Program-made: the position numbers and the translations under genes
Notes under the pieces: model-generated
Seen by the model: the letters and a program-made list of their open reading frames with translations, nothing else
What the model was told of the DNA's origin: nothing
The model's database searches: none
Part shown: in pieces, positions 36,873-44,730 of the stretch
Layout of the letters: each line of letters begins with the position of its first letter
Numbering within the stretch: position 1 is the stretch's first letter
Source of the DNA: Qipengyuania huizhouensis
Lineage (GTDB): Bacteria > Pseudomonadota > Alphaproteobacteria > Sphingomonadales > Sphingomonadaceae
Direction: 5' to 3'
Assembly (NCBI RefSeq): GCF_019711635.1
Contig: NZ_JAIGNT010000002.1
Location: 248,001-312,000, forward strand
Length of the DNA stretch: 64,000 nucleotides

Positions 36873-39737
36873 CTAGTGCGCCGCTCCCCAACTCCTGCCT
36901 GTTCCGATATCGACTCCCAGCGGGACAGACAACTCCACAGCTGGATTGTGCGCGTTCGCCATCACCCGCTCGATGACCTTGGAAGCCGCATCGACATCTG
37001 CTTCGGGAAGCTCGAATACGAGCTCGTCGTGAACCTGCAGCAGCATGCGGACATCTTGCAGCCCCGCCTCGTTCAGCGCCGGCCCCATCCGCACCATTGC
37101 GCGCTTGATGATATCTGCGCTGGTGCCCTGTATAGGGGCGTTGATTGCCGCGCGCTCCGAACCCGCACGCTCGTTCTGGTTCTTCGAATTGATACGCGGA
37201 AACCAGGTCTTCCGGCCGAAGAGCGTTTCCGAATACCCCTTTTCACGCACGCTTTCGAGGGTGTGGAGGATATATTTCTGGATCCCCGGAAAGCGCTTGA
37301 AATAGGTGTCGATCATGGCTTGCGCTTCGTCGGGCTCCACGCCCAGCCTGCCGGCAAGCCCCCATCGTGAGATGCCGTAGAGGATGGCGAAATTGATGGT
37401 CTTAGCACGCGCGCGGGTGTCGCGGGTGACTTCGCCGAACATTTCGGTTGCGGTGCGCGAGTGGATATCCTCGCCGTTTTCAAAGGCTTCCCTGAGAGGG
37501 CCGACGTCCGCCATGTGAGCGGCGAGGCGCAGTTCGATCTGCGAATAGTCGGCTGCCAGCAACACATTTCCTTCGTCCGCCACGAAGGCTTCGCGGATCT
37601 GGCGGCCGATTTCCGTGCGGATCGGAATGTTCTGCAGGTTCGGATCGGTCGAGGAAAGCCGCCCGGTCTGCGCGCCGACAAGGCTGTAGCTCGTGTGCAC
37701 GCGGCCGGTCATGGGATTGATGGCCTGCTGCAGCGCGTCGGTATAGGTGGACTTCAGCTTGGTCAGTTGCCGCCACTCGAGCACCTTGTTCGCGATTTCC
37801 GCCCCATCGATCGACAAGCGTTCCAGCACCGACTGGTCGGTCGAATATTGTCCGCTCTTCCCTTTCTTGCCGCCCTTGTGGCCAAGTTTGTCGAACAGGA
37901 TATCGCCCAGCTGCTTGGGGCTGCCGACCGTGAATTCCTGGCCGGCAAGAGTATGGATTTCGCCTTCGAGTCTTGCCGTTTCCGTGGCAAACTCCTCGGA
38001 CAGCTTTGCCAGCCGTGATCGGTCCACCTTTACGCCGTGCCGTTCCATCCCTGCCACAACCGGAACGAGTGGACGATCGACGCGCTCGTAAACCTTCGTG
38101 CCTCCCTCCAGTGGGAGGCGGCGGCGCAGATGGGCATGCAGGCGCCAGGTGACGTCCGCGTCTTCCGCCGCATATTCGGTTGCCTTGTCCAGCGGCACTT
38201 CGCCGAAGGGGATCGCCTTCTTGCCCGTCCCGCAGATCTCCTTGAAGCTGAGACAGGTGTGGCCGAGATGGCGTTCGGCAAGCTCGTCCATCCCGTGGCC
38301 GCCGCCGATCCCGGATTCGCTGCGTCCGGCGTCGAGCGCGAAGCTGATGATCATGGTATCGTCAATGGGGGACACCATGATGCCCTGTCTTGCCAGGACA
38401 TTCAGGTCGTACTTGCCGTTCTGAAAAATCTTCAGGACCGCATCGTCTTCCAGCATCGGCTTGAGCGCTGCGAGCGCCGCCTCCATTCCAATCTGTTCCG
38501 GACGTTCCGCAAACATATCGCTGCCGCCATGCCCCAGCGGGATATAGCAGGCCTCGTTCGGACCGACCGCCAGACTGACGCCGACAAGATCGCACAGCAT
38601 GCAATCGAGCGAACTGGTTTCAGTATCCACTGCGACGAGCCGCGTCTCTTTCGCGCGCCGGATCCAGTGCTCCAGCCGGTCCATCGTCTGGACGCATTCG
38701 TAAGCGCTGCGATCGACTTCAGGCATTTCGGGGAGCGGCTGCACATTGCCTTCGCTGCTCGCCTCGGCCCCCGCGGTCTGCTGTCGGGGAGGATTGAGAT
38801 CGGTCCTCCGGTTCGGGCTGCCCGCGCCCGATTCCAGACGGCGCAGCAGGCTGGTGAAGCCATGCTTTTCGAGGAATGCCGAAAGCGGCTCTTTCGGGAC
38901 CCCGTCGAGCTTCATATCTTCCAGCTTGACCGGAAGATCGCAATCCTCGCGCAGAGTGACAAGAACGCGGCTGAGTTCCGCATTGGCACGGTGTTCCAGC
39001 AAGCGTTCCTTGAGCTTGCTTTTCTTCATCCCCTCGGCAGCATCGAGCGCGGCGGTGAGGTCTCCATGTTCGACGATCAGCTTGCTCGCGGTTTTCGGAC
39101 CGACCCCGAAGATGCCGGGGATGTTGTCGACCGAATCGCCCATCAGCGCGAGGACATCGCCCACCTTCTCGGGCGGAACGCCGAACTTCTCGATCACTTC
39201 CTCGCGCCCGATACGCTGGCTCTTCATCGTGTCGAGCATATCGATGCAACCGCCGGTTTCGACCCCCGGCTCCAGATCCTCGTCGGCGCATTTGCCGATG
39301 AGCTGCATCAGGTCCTTGTCGGAGGAAACGATGGTCACGTCCCACCCCTTGCGCGTGGCTGCCCGCGCATAGGACGCAATCATATCATCCGCCTCGACAT
39401 CGGGTTCCTCGATGCAGGGAAGGCTGAAAGCGCGCGTCGCATCGCGGATCAGGGGAAATTGCGGCACCAGATCCTCTGGCGGATCGGGACGGTTGGCCTT
39501 GTACTGGTCGTAAATTTCGTTGCGGAAGGAATGGCTCGACTTGTCGAGGATTACTGCAAGGTGGGTCGGACCATCGGCCTTGTCGAGATCGTCGGCCAGC
39601 TTCCACAGCATCGTCGTATAGCCATAGACCGCGCCCACGGGCGTACCCTCCGGATCGGTAAGCGGCGGCAGGCGATGATAGGCCCGGAATATATAGGCGG
39701 AACCATCGACGAGGTAGAGGTGCTGTTTGTCGGCCAT
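36873..39737 (-). CDS. polA: DNA polymerase I
   Basis: A 954-residue polymerase for Okazaki-fragment and repair synthesis. The N-terminal FEN-like 5'-3' exonuclease has YLVDGSAYIFRAYH and EADDMIASYA; the middle 3'-5' exonuclease keeps the catalytic VDTETSSLD; the polymerase has motif A LLAADYSQIELRLAAH, motif B RRAINAPIQGTSADIIKRAM (after a related RAGSE) and motif C LQVHDELVFE. Start MADKQHLYLVDGSA at 39737 is the family N-terminus; the frame stays open upstream but without similarity. The gene ends ...GRSWGAAH. Confidence 0.97.
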   Translation of the reverse strand: MADKQHLYLVDGSAYIFRAYHRLPPLTDPEGTPVGAVYGYTTMLWKLADDLDKADGPTHLAVILDKSSHSFRNEIYDQYKANRPDPPEDLVPQFPLIRDATRAFSLPCIEEPDVEADDMIASYARAATRKGWDVTIVSSDKDLMQLIGKCADEDLEPGVETGGCIDMLDTMKSQRIGREEVIEKFGVPPEKVGDVLALMGDSVDNIPGIFGVGPKTASKLIVEHGDLTAALDAAEGMKKSKLKERLLEHRANAELSRVLVTLREDCDLPVKLEDMKLDGVPKEPLSAFLEKHGFTSLLRRLESGAGSPNRRTDLNPPRQQTAGAEASSEGNVQPLPEMPEVDRSAYECVQTMDRLEHWIRRAKETRLVAVDTETSSLDCMLCDLVGVSLAVGPNEACYIPLGHGGSDMFAERPEQIGMEAALAALKPMLEDDAVLKIFQNGKYDLNVLARQGIMVSPIDDTMIISFALDAGRSESGIGGGHGMDELAERHLGHTCLSFKEICGTGKKAIPFGEVPLDKATEYAAEDADVTWRLHAHLRRRLPLEGGTKVYERVDRPLVPVVAGMERHGVKVDRSRLAKLSEEFATETARLEGEIHTLAGQEFTVGSPKQLGDILFDKLGHKGGKKGKSGQYSTDQSVLERLSIDGAEIANKVLEWRQLTKLKSTYTDALQQAINPMTGRVHTSYSLVGAQTGRLSSTDPNLQNIPIRTEIGRQIREAFVADEGNVLLAADYSQIELRLAAHMADVGPLREAFENGEDIHSRTATEMFGEVTRDTRARAKTINFAILYGISRWGLAGRLGVEPDEAQAMIDTYFKRFPGIQKYILHTLESVREKGYSETLFGRKTWFPRINSKNQNERAGSERAAINAPIQGTSADIIKRAMVRMGPALNEAGLQDVRMLLQVHDELVFELPEADVDAASKVIERVMANAHNPAVELSVPLGVDIGTGRSWGAAH

Positions 39738-39885
39738 CCAAGCGGCACTAGCAGTGAGTCGTGCGCATGGGGAGCGGCAACCGGCGGAAAAATGTGACCT
39801 AAAAACGGCGGAAATGCGGCAATTCCGCTGAAAAGAAGGCAAAATCGCTTGCGGTGCCACAATCCCGCCACTATTTAGACATCGT

Positions 39886-39907
39886 AAGGCCCGAATTGCC
39901 GGGCCTT
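39886..39907. other. Perfect 8-bp hairpin between polA and the small lipoprotein gene
   Basis: AAGGCCCG-AATTGC-CGGGCCTT, no T run on either strand. It lies 62 bases before the lipoprotein ATG, so it may be part of that gene's leader. The 231-bp gap 39738-39968 otherwise holds A-rich sequence before polA and no gene. Confidence 0.4.
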
Positions 39908-39968
39908 GCGTGAGGGGGGTGGGATTGCTTCTCTCGCACCATGAACTTGCTATTTAAGGATTTACATT

Positions 39969-40241
39969 ATGCGCAAGATCGCACTCGTCGCTGCCGCTTC
40001 GGCCGCTGCTCTCTCGCTCGCTGCTTGCTCGGAAGCCACCGAAGACGCAGCTGGTGACACCGCTGATTCGGTTGCTGCCGACACCGAAGCCAACATGGAA
40101 GCCATGGAAGCTGGTGCTGAAGAAGCTGTTGCCGACGTTGAAGCCGGTGCCGAAGAACTGGCCGCTGAAGCCGACGAAGCTGCTGCTGAAGTCGAAGCAG
40201 ACGTCGAAGGTGAAACCGTTGAAGAAGCTGCTGCCGACTAA
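39969..40241 (+). CDS. Small acidic Ala/Glu-rich lipoprotein
   Basis: A 90-residue protein. Signal with lipobox LAAC (Cys20) followed by Ser-Glu. The mature part is almost only Ala, Glu, Asp, Val and Thr with heptad-like repeats (EAMEAGAEEAVADVEAGAEELAAEADEA split by short breaks), predicting a long amphipathic helix or coiled coil. AAGGA lies 8 bases before the ATG and a strong terminator follows, so it is probably an abundant single-gene transcript. A role as an outer-membrane-attached helical protein, comparable in idea to Lpp, is inference only. Confidence 0.85.
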   Translation: MRKIALVAAASAAALSLAACSEATEDAAGDTADSVAADTEANMEAMEAGAEEAVADVEAGAEELAAEADEAAAEVEADVEGETVEEAAAD

Positions 40242-40280
40242 TCTCGCCAGCTTCGCAAACGAATAACCGTTTCGAACAAG

Positions 40281-40312
40281 AAAGGGCGGCGCCGCGAGGC
40301 ACCGCCCTTTTT
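40281..40312 (+). terminator. Intrinsic terminator with GCGA tetraloop
   Basis: AAAGGGCGG (40281-40289) pairs with CCGCCCTTT (40302-40310), with inner GCC-GCGA-GGC (one C/A mismatch between), then TT. It follows the lipoprotein gene by 40 bases. Confidence 0.88.
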
Positions 40313-40335
40313 CATGCCCGAAGTAAAGGGTCGGA

Positions 40336-41361
40336 TTATCCGCCGTAGTCGGCGTCTGCCCACACGCGGCGATCGTCTTCCTTGCTGGCGAAGCCGCGAT
40401 AGAGAGCGCCTGCTATCGTCGAAATCCGAGCGTCGCGCATCTGCCGGGCTTCGAGCTTTCGGCTGCGATTGCCGTTTTCGATCGCCATCGACGGGCTTTG
40501 TCCCGTGACATAGATTGCAGCGGCAATCGCGCGCCCGTCAGGTGTATGGAAAATACCGATGTCGCTGGCGGTGCGGCTCAAGGTTCCGGTCTTGTGCGCC
40601 AATCCTGCACTCGAAGGCAGGGCGGAGCGCATGCGCTTTTTGCCGGTCGTGGTAGAGCGAAGTGCATCCATCAGGACGCCACGCGATGACGCGCTCAGCC
40701 ATTTGCCCTGATAGATGCCTGCCAGCAGTTGCCCCATTACTCGGGGGGTCGCACTGTCGCGCAGATCTACGCTCGACGCCGGATCGATACGGCCGTCTTC
40801 ACGAATGAGCGTGGCGATATCGCGAGTGAGTTCGAATTCCTCCAGCCCTGCATTGCGCATCCATTGGTTGACCGCCCGCGGCCCACCGACGGCAGCGAGC
40901 AAGGCATCGGTGCAATCATTGCAGCTCTTGCTGATCATCAGGTCGATATGCTGGCGAGCGGAAAGATAGGCTCCGCCCGGACGGGGAAGGCGCCATTCGC
41001 TGGTCAGGCTCCACTTGCCCGCATCGACCCCGGCCAGATATGTCGCGGCAATCGCGACCTTGCTGGTGCTGGCCATGGGAAAGCGCTGATCGGCGAGAAT
41101 GCCGATTTCCTTCCCGGTGGAAAGGTCGATGGCGTAGACGCCGATACGACCCTGAGAGCCATCGGCCAGCTGGGAAATCCGCTGCTCCAGCGCAGTGTAG
41201 TAAACCGCATCGAAGCTCTTTGGAGCGCGTATTTCGGTGCCGAGCACCTGATCGAACTGCGCAGTGTAATCGCTGGTTTGAGCCTGTCCCGGTGTCGACA
41301 GCGAAAGCGAGAGCACCCCCGCGGCCAGCAGTTTTGCTAGTGATTTGGTCCGCATACCCAT
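40336..41361 (-). CDS. Class A beta-lactamase-fold serine hydrolase lacking the usual Glu166
   Basis: A 341-residue exported protein with a signal peptide to about residue 27 (TPGQAQ). SxxK is S98-T-S-K101, the SDN-type motif is S146-C-N148, and KTG is 257-259. The omega-loop region that normally reads xEPELN here reads TRDIATL (179-185), so the deacylating Glu is not present. That makes true beta-lactamase activity doubtful; a peptidoglycan-directed or other serine hydrolase is possible. Start may be Met1 or Met3. Confidence 0.85.
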   Translation of the reverse strand: MGMRTKSLAKLLAAGVLSLSLSTPGQAQTSDYTAQFDQVLGTEIRAPKSFDAVYYTALEQRISQLADGSQGRIGVYAIDLSTGKEIGILADQRFPMASTSKVAIAATYLAGVDAGKWSLTSEWRLPRPGGAYLSARQHIDLMISKSCNDCTDALLAAVGGPRAVNQWMRNAGLEEFELTRDIATLIREDGRIDPASSVDLRDSATPRVMGQLLAGIYQGKWLSASSRGVLMDALRSTTTGKKRMRSALPSSAGLAHKTGTLSRTASDIGIFHTPDGRAIAAAIYVTGQSPSMAIENGNRSRKLEARQMRDARISTIAGALYRGFASKEDDRRVWADADYGG

Positions 41362-41420
41362 CCCAATACCAAATTCATGGTTGTCGAAACATTAACGTAT
41401 AGGCGGATTCATGCGCAAGT

Positions 41421-41449
41421 GCTGCCGCGACGAATTGTGTCGCGGCAGC
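41421..41449. terminator. Perfect 11-bp hairpin between the host-attachment-family gene and serine hydrolase
   Basis: GCTGCCGCGAC-GAATTGT-GTCGCGGCAGC. The stem is strong, but neither strand has a clear T run after it, so it may be a weak or Rho-assisted terminator for the leftward gene at 41488. Confidence 0.5.
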
Positions 41450-41487
41450 GTTGGCGCCTTTCGAGGCAAGGAAATTTCGTTAGCCGC

Positions 41488-41895
41488 TCAGGCCGCTGCG
41501 ATCACCTGTTCGATCTTCGAAACCGGTTCGCCGGTGACGGTCTTGTCGATCTCGCCGACAAGGCGCTTCTGCAGTTCGGTATGATAATGACGGCGCATCT
41601 CTCCCAAGGTCTTCGGGTCGGCAATCACCAGCAGGTTCGTCAATTCACCCGAAATGGCCTTGGCATTGAGCCATTCGGCCGCCGCTGCGCCGTGAGCAAG
41701 TTCGTTCAGATCGGTCGAACCGTTACGCTGGCCCATATCGTCCTGATGTTTTACCCCTGCGCTGAAATTGGTCGCTGTGAGGTCCGGCTTCTGAGCCCCT
41801 TCCAGCTTCGGTTCGAAAAGCTGGCCGGTGTTTTGCATGACCATGAAATGTTCGCCATCGACGATTGCAACATGGGCCTTGTGCGGCAGTTTCAT
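41488..41895 (-). CDS. Host attachment protein family (AtsE-like)
   Basis: A 135-residue protein starting MKLPHKAHVAIVDGEHF, which fits the host-attachment family (PF10116) with a VADGxxxR-like opening, an internal DLNELAHGAAAAEWLN helix and LLVIADPKTLGEMRRHYHTELQKRLVGEIDKTVTG split over its C-terminal half. The family was named from a plant-associated Agrobacterium gene; its biochemical function is not known and the name should not be taken literally. AAGGAG precedes the ATG at 41895. Confidence 0.85.
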   Translation of the reverse strand: MKLPHKAHVAIVDGEHFMVMQNTGQLFEPKLEGAQKPDLTATNFSAGVKHQDDMGQRNGSTDLNELAHGAAAAEWLNAKAISGELTNLLVIADPKTLGEMRRHYHTELQKRLVGEIDKTVTGEPVSKIEQVIAAA

Positions 41896-41997
41896 ATGGG
41901 TCTCCTTGATGGAAAGTTCCGTCACTACATCAACGGGCAAAGTCCCCAAGAGGTCCGGGACTTGTGAGGCAATCTGCGATGCGCCACAGTGCCGTCC

Positions 41998-43347
41998 ATG
42001 GGAGAGAGCGATGGCGTGAGCCAGCTGCAAGCCGGACTGACCAGTGCGCTGCGCCGCGCCGGACTGGGTGCGCCCGGTGGGTTGGCCCGGCTGACCGGCG
42101 GGGCGACCATGGAAAGCTGGCGCTTCGAGGCGGATGGAGAGCCATATGTCCTTCGCCGGGCCCCAAGCATGTCGTTCCTCGAAGACCGACCCTTCGGGCA
42201 CGATACCGAAGCTGCCATTATCCGTGCGGCCGCCGCGGCAGGGGTGCGAGCGCCGGAAATTGTGGTCGAGCTGCGTGGCGAGGACGATATCGGGAGCGGT
42301 TTCGTCATGCGCGCTCTTCCAGGCACGCCCGATCCGCGCGCCATTTTGGCAATGGCGGAACCGGAACGCCTGTTGTCGGAATGTGCAGCTCAACTTGCCC
42401 GCATCCATGCAATCGCCCGCAACGACGTGCCTGGCAATGTACCGGTCATGGACTACGAGGAGGCAATCGCGAAGCTCCAGGATCAGTTCGAGGAGGCTGG
42501 CGGCGACCGCCCCATTTTGGCGCTCGGCCTGAAGTGGCTGGCGGATAATTGCCCTGCTCCTGTCGAACCGGTGCTCAATCACGGGGATTTTCGTCTCGGC
42601 AATCTGCTTGTCGAGGAAGGAAAGCTCGCAGGCGTGCTCGACTGGGAGCTGGCGCATTTCGGCGACTGGCACGAAGATCTCGCTTTCGGCTGCATGCCGG
42701 TCTGGCGCTTTGGCTCCTACGAAAGGCCCGCCTTGGGGTTGGGCGCCCTCGAAGACTATTTCGCAGCCTATGAGGCAGCCGGCGGCAGGCCGGTCGATCG
42801 TGCACGCTTCCGTTTCTGGACGATCTACCGCACGGTCTGGTGGGCGCTCGGTTGCCTCAGGAATGCGCAGATGTGGCGCAGCGGCGACGACCGGATGCTG
42901 GAACGGGTCGTCATCTCACGGCGGACCAGCGAGCAGGAACTCGATTTGCTGCTTTTGCTGGAAGAAGAGGCTCCCGAAGCCGAGCAAAGGGCGCCGGTTA
43001 CCGCGTCTCGACCGACCAAGTCCGGACCGGGAGAAGCCACAAGCGGGGAGATCGCGCGCGCAGTCTCTGAATGGCTCGGCACCATAAAGGACCGGATGGA
43101 AGGACATGATCGCTTCCAGCTCGCCGTTGCGCGCAACGCGCTCGGCATGATTAAACGTGACGATGCGCTGCTTGCGCGGGCGACCGACATCGACCTGGCT
43201 GCGGCGTTGTTGGCTGGAGACGTCTGGCTGGACGAGCCTGGGTTGCTTGCAAGGTTACGTGCCGAAGCGCTGGACAAGCTCGAAGCCGACGTACCCAAAT
43301 ACCCCTCGCTCGCGGTCGCGCGTCGGAAATGGCTTGGAGAAGATTGA
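41998..43347 (+). CDS. APH-family kinase with C-terminal DUF6285-like region, paired with acyl-CoA dehydrogenase
   Basis: About 449 residues. The kinase part (about 20-330) has a Gly loop (GGATMESWRFEADGEPYVLRR split), the catalytic HGDFRLGNLLVE and DWELAHFGDWHEDL motifs of the aminoglycoside phosphotransferase/ACAD10-11 kinase group. A second helical region (about 345-449, ending RRKWLGED) resembles DUF6285. The start may be ATG 41998 or a GTG at 42016 that follows GGAGAG. Its stop overlaps the acyl-CoA dehydrogenase start by one base, so the products are made together; see that entry for the inferred pathway. Confidence 0.9.
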   Translation: MGESDGVSQLQAGLTSALRRAGLGAPGGLARLTGGATMESWRFEADGEPYVLRRAPSMSFLEDRPFGHDTEAAIIRAAAAAGVRAPEIVVELRGEDDIGSGFVMRALPGTPDPRAILAMAEPERLLSECAAQLARIHAIARNDVPGNVPVMDYEEAIAKLQDQFEEAGGDRPILALGLKWLADNCPAPVEPVLNHGDFRLGNLLVEEGKLAGVLDWELAHFGDWHEDLAFGCMPVWRFGSYERPALGLGALEDYFAAYEAAGGRPVDRARFRFWTIYRTVWWALGCLRNAQMWRSGDDRMLERVVISRRTSEQELDLLLLLEEEAPEAEQRAPVTASRPTKSGPGEATSGEIARAVSEWLGTIKDRMEGHDRFQLAVARNALGMIKRDDALLARATDIDLAAALLAGDVWLDEPGLLARLRAEALDKLEADVPKYPSLAVARRKWLGED

Positions 43348-44639
43348 TGGATTTCACCATCCCCCGGGAACTCGAAGATTACTATGCCGAGCTGGTTTCC
43401 TTCATCGAGGCCGAGATCGAACCGCTCGTCGCGAAAGACGACAACGTCCGTTTCTTCGATTATCGCCGCGAGAATTCGCGGACGGATTGGGAGCGGGGCG
43501 GACTGCCGAGCCCCGAGTGGGAGGATCTGCTGCATCAGGCGCGGCAACTGGCTGATAAGGCGGGCCACTGGCGTTTCTCCGCACCGAAGAAATATGGCGG
43601 CAAGGACGGATCGAACCTCTGGATGGCGGTGATCCGCGACCGTTTCGCACAGCGCGGGCTGGGCCTCCACAACGATCTCCAGAACGAACATTCGATCGTC
43701 GGCAACTTCCCCTTCGTCACCATGTTCGACACCTTCGGGACCGAAGAACAGAAACAGGAGTTCATCCTCGGCGGCTTCGAGGGCAGGCGCCGCGTCGCTT
43801 TCGGCCTTACCGAACCCGGTCACGGTTCGGACGCAACCCATATGGCAACCGTCGCAGTTCGAGAGGTTCGTGACGGCGTCGACGGCTGGCGCATCGATGG
43901 GGAGAAGATGTGGATCACGGGCATGCATGTCGCCACGCATTGCGCGCTCTTCGCCCGTACCGGCGGGACGGCGGGCGATGCGAAGGGGATCACCTGCTTC
44001 CTCGTGCCCAATCCGACCGAAGGCCTGAAGATCGAAGAGTGGATGTGGACTTTCAACATGCCCACCGATCATCCGCGGCTGTCGTTCACGAATGTCTGGG
44101 TGCCTGACAGCGCGATCCTCGGTGAGGAGGGCCGGGGTCTCGCGCTGGCCCAGAGCTTCGTCCACCAGAACCGCATCCGGCAGGCCGCCTCCAGCCTCGG
44201 CGCGGCGCAATACTGCGTGGAGGAAAGCGTTCGTTATGCCCGCCAGCGCAAGCCTTTCGGAGAAGAACTGGCGCGCAACCAGGCGATCCAGTTCCCGCTG
44301 GTCGAGCTTGCGACGCAATGCGAAATGCTCCGCCTGCTGATCTACAAGACCGCCTGGCAGATGGACAACATGCCGCATGAGGAGATCGAGAAGACGATCT
44401 CCGACAAGGTCTCCATGTGCAATTACTGGGCGAACCGGCTGGTGTGCGAAGCCGCCGACCGCGCGATGCAGGCGCACGGCGGGATCGGCTATTCGCGGCA
44501 CAAGCCCTTCGAACACATCTATCGCCACCACCGCCGCTACCGCATCACCGAAGGCGCCGAGGAAATCCAGATGCGGAAAGTGGGGGCATATCTTTTCGGC
44601 TATCTGGGGCCGCGCAAGGGCGAGTTCGCGGCCGGTTGA
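43347..44639 (+). CDS. Acyl-CoA dehydrogenase (ACAD10/11-like partner)
   Basis: A 430-residue flavoprotein. It has FGLTEPGHGSDATHMAT (FAD/substrate motif), GEKMWITGMHVATHCALFART, and the C-terminal AMQAHGGIGYSRHKPFEHIYRHHRRYRITEGAEEIQ split over the FAD-binding end. It is translationally linked to the upstream APH-type kinase. In mammals ACAD10/11 fuse exactly these two modules and act on 4-hydroxyacyl-CoAs by phosphorylation and elimination; applying that to this pair is inference. Confidence 0.93.
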   Translation: MDFTIPRELEDYYAELVSFIEAEIEPLVAKDDNVRFFDYRRENSRTDWERGGLPSPEWEDLLHQARQLADKAGHWRFSAPKKYGGKDGSNLWMAVIRDRFAQRGLGLHNDLQNEHSIVGNFPFVTMFDTFGTEEQKQEFILGGFEGRRRVAFGLTEPGHGSDATHMATVAVREVRDGVDGWRIDGEKMWITGMHVATHCALFARTGGTAGDAKGITCFLVPNPTEGLKIEEWMWTFNMPTDHPRLSFTNVWVPDSAILGEEGRGLALAQSFVHQNRIRQAASSLGAAQYCVEESVRYARQRKPFGEELARNQAIQFPLVELATQCEMLRLLIYKTAWQMDNMPHEEIEKTISDKVSMCNYWANRLVCEAADRAMQAHGGIGYSRHKPFEHIYRHHRRYRITEGAEEIQMRKVGAYLFGYLGPRKGEFAAG

Positions 44640-44730
44640 TCCGCATCCTCATGTCGTTCGCAGAACTCCCGCTTGACCGTGGGCGTTACATTTGCCTCTC
44701 TCAGGCCTGCAATTCTTGGGGACTTATAAC

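Noticed and set aside
38037..39797. 586-codon open frame antisense to polA
   Set aside because: polA motifs on the other strand are complete; the antisense product has no recognisable domain.
42825..44531. 568-codon open frame antisense to the kinase/acyl-CoA dehydrogenase pair
   Set aside because: Both sense genes carry full catalytic motifs; the antisense frame spans both and looks like codon-bias shadow.
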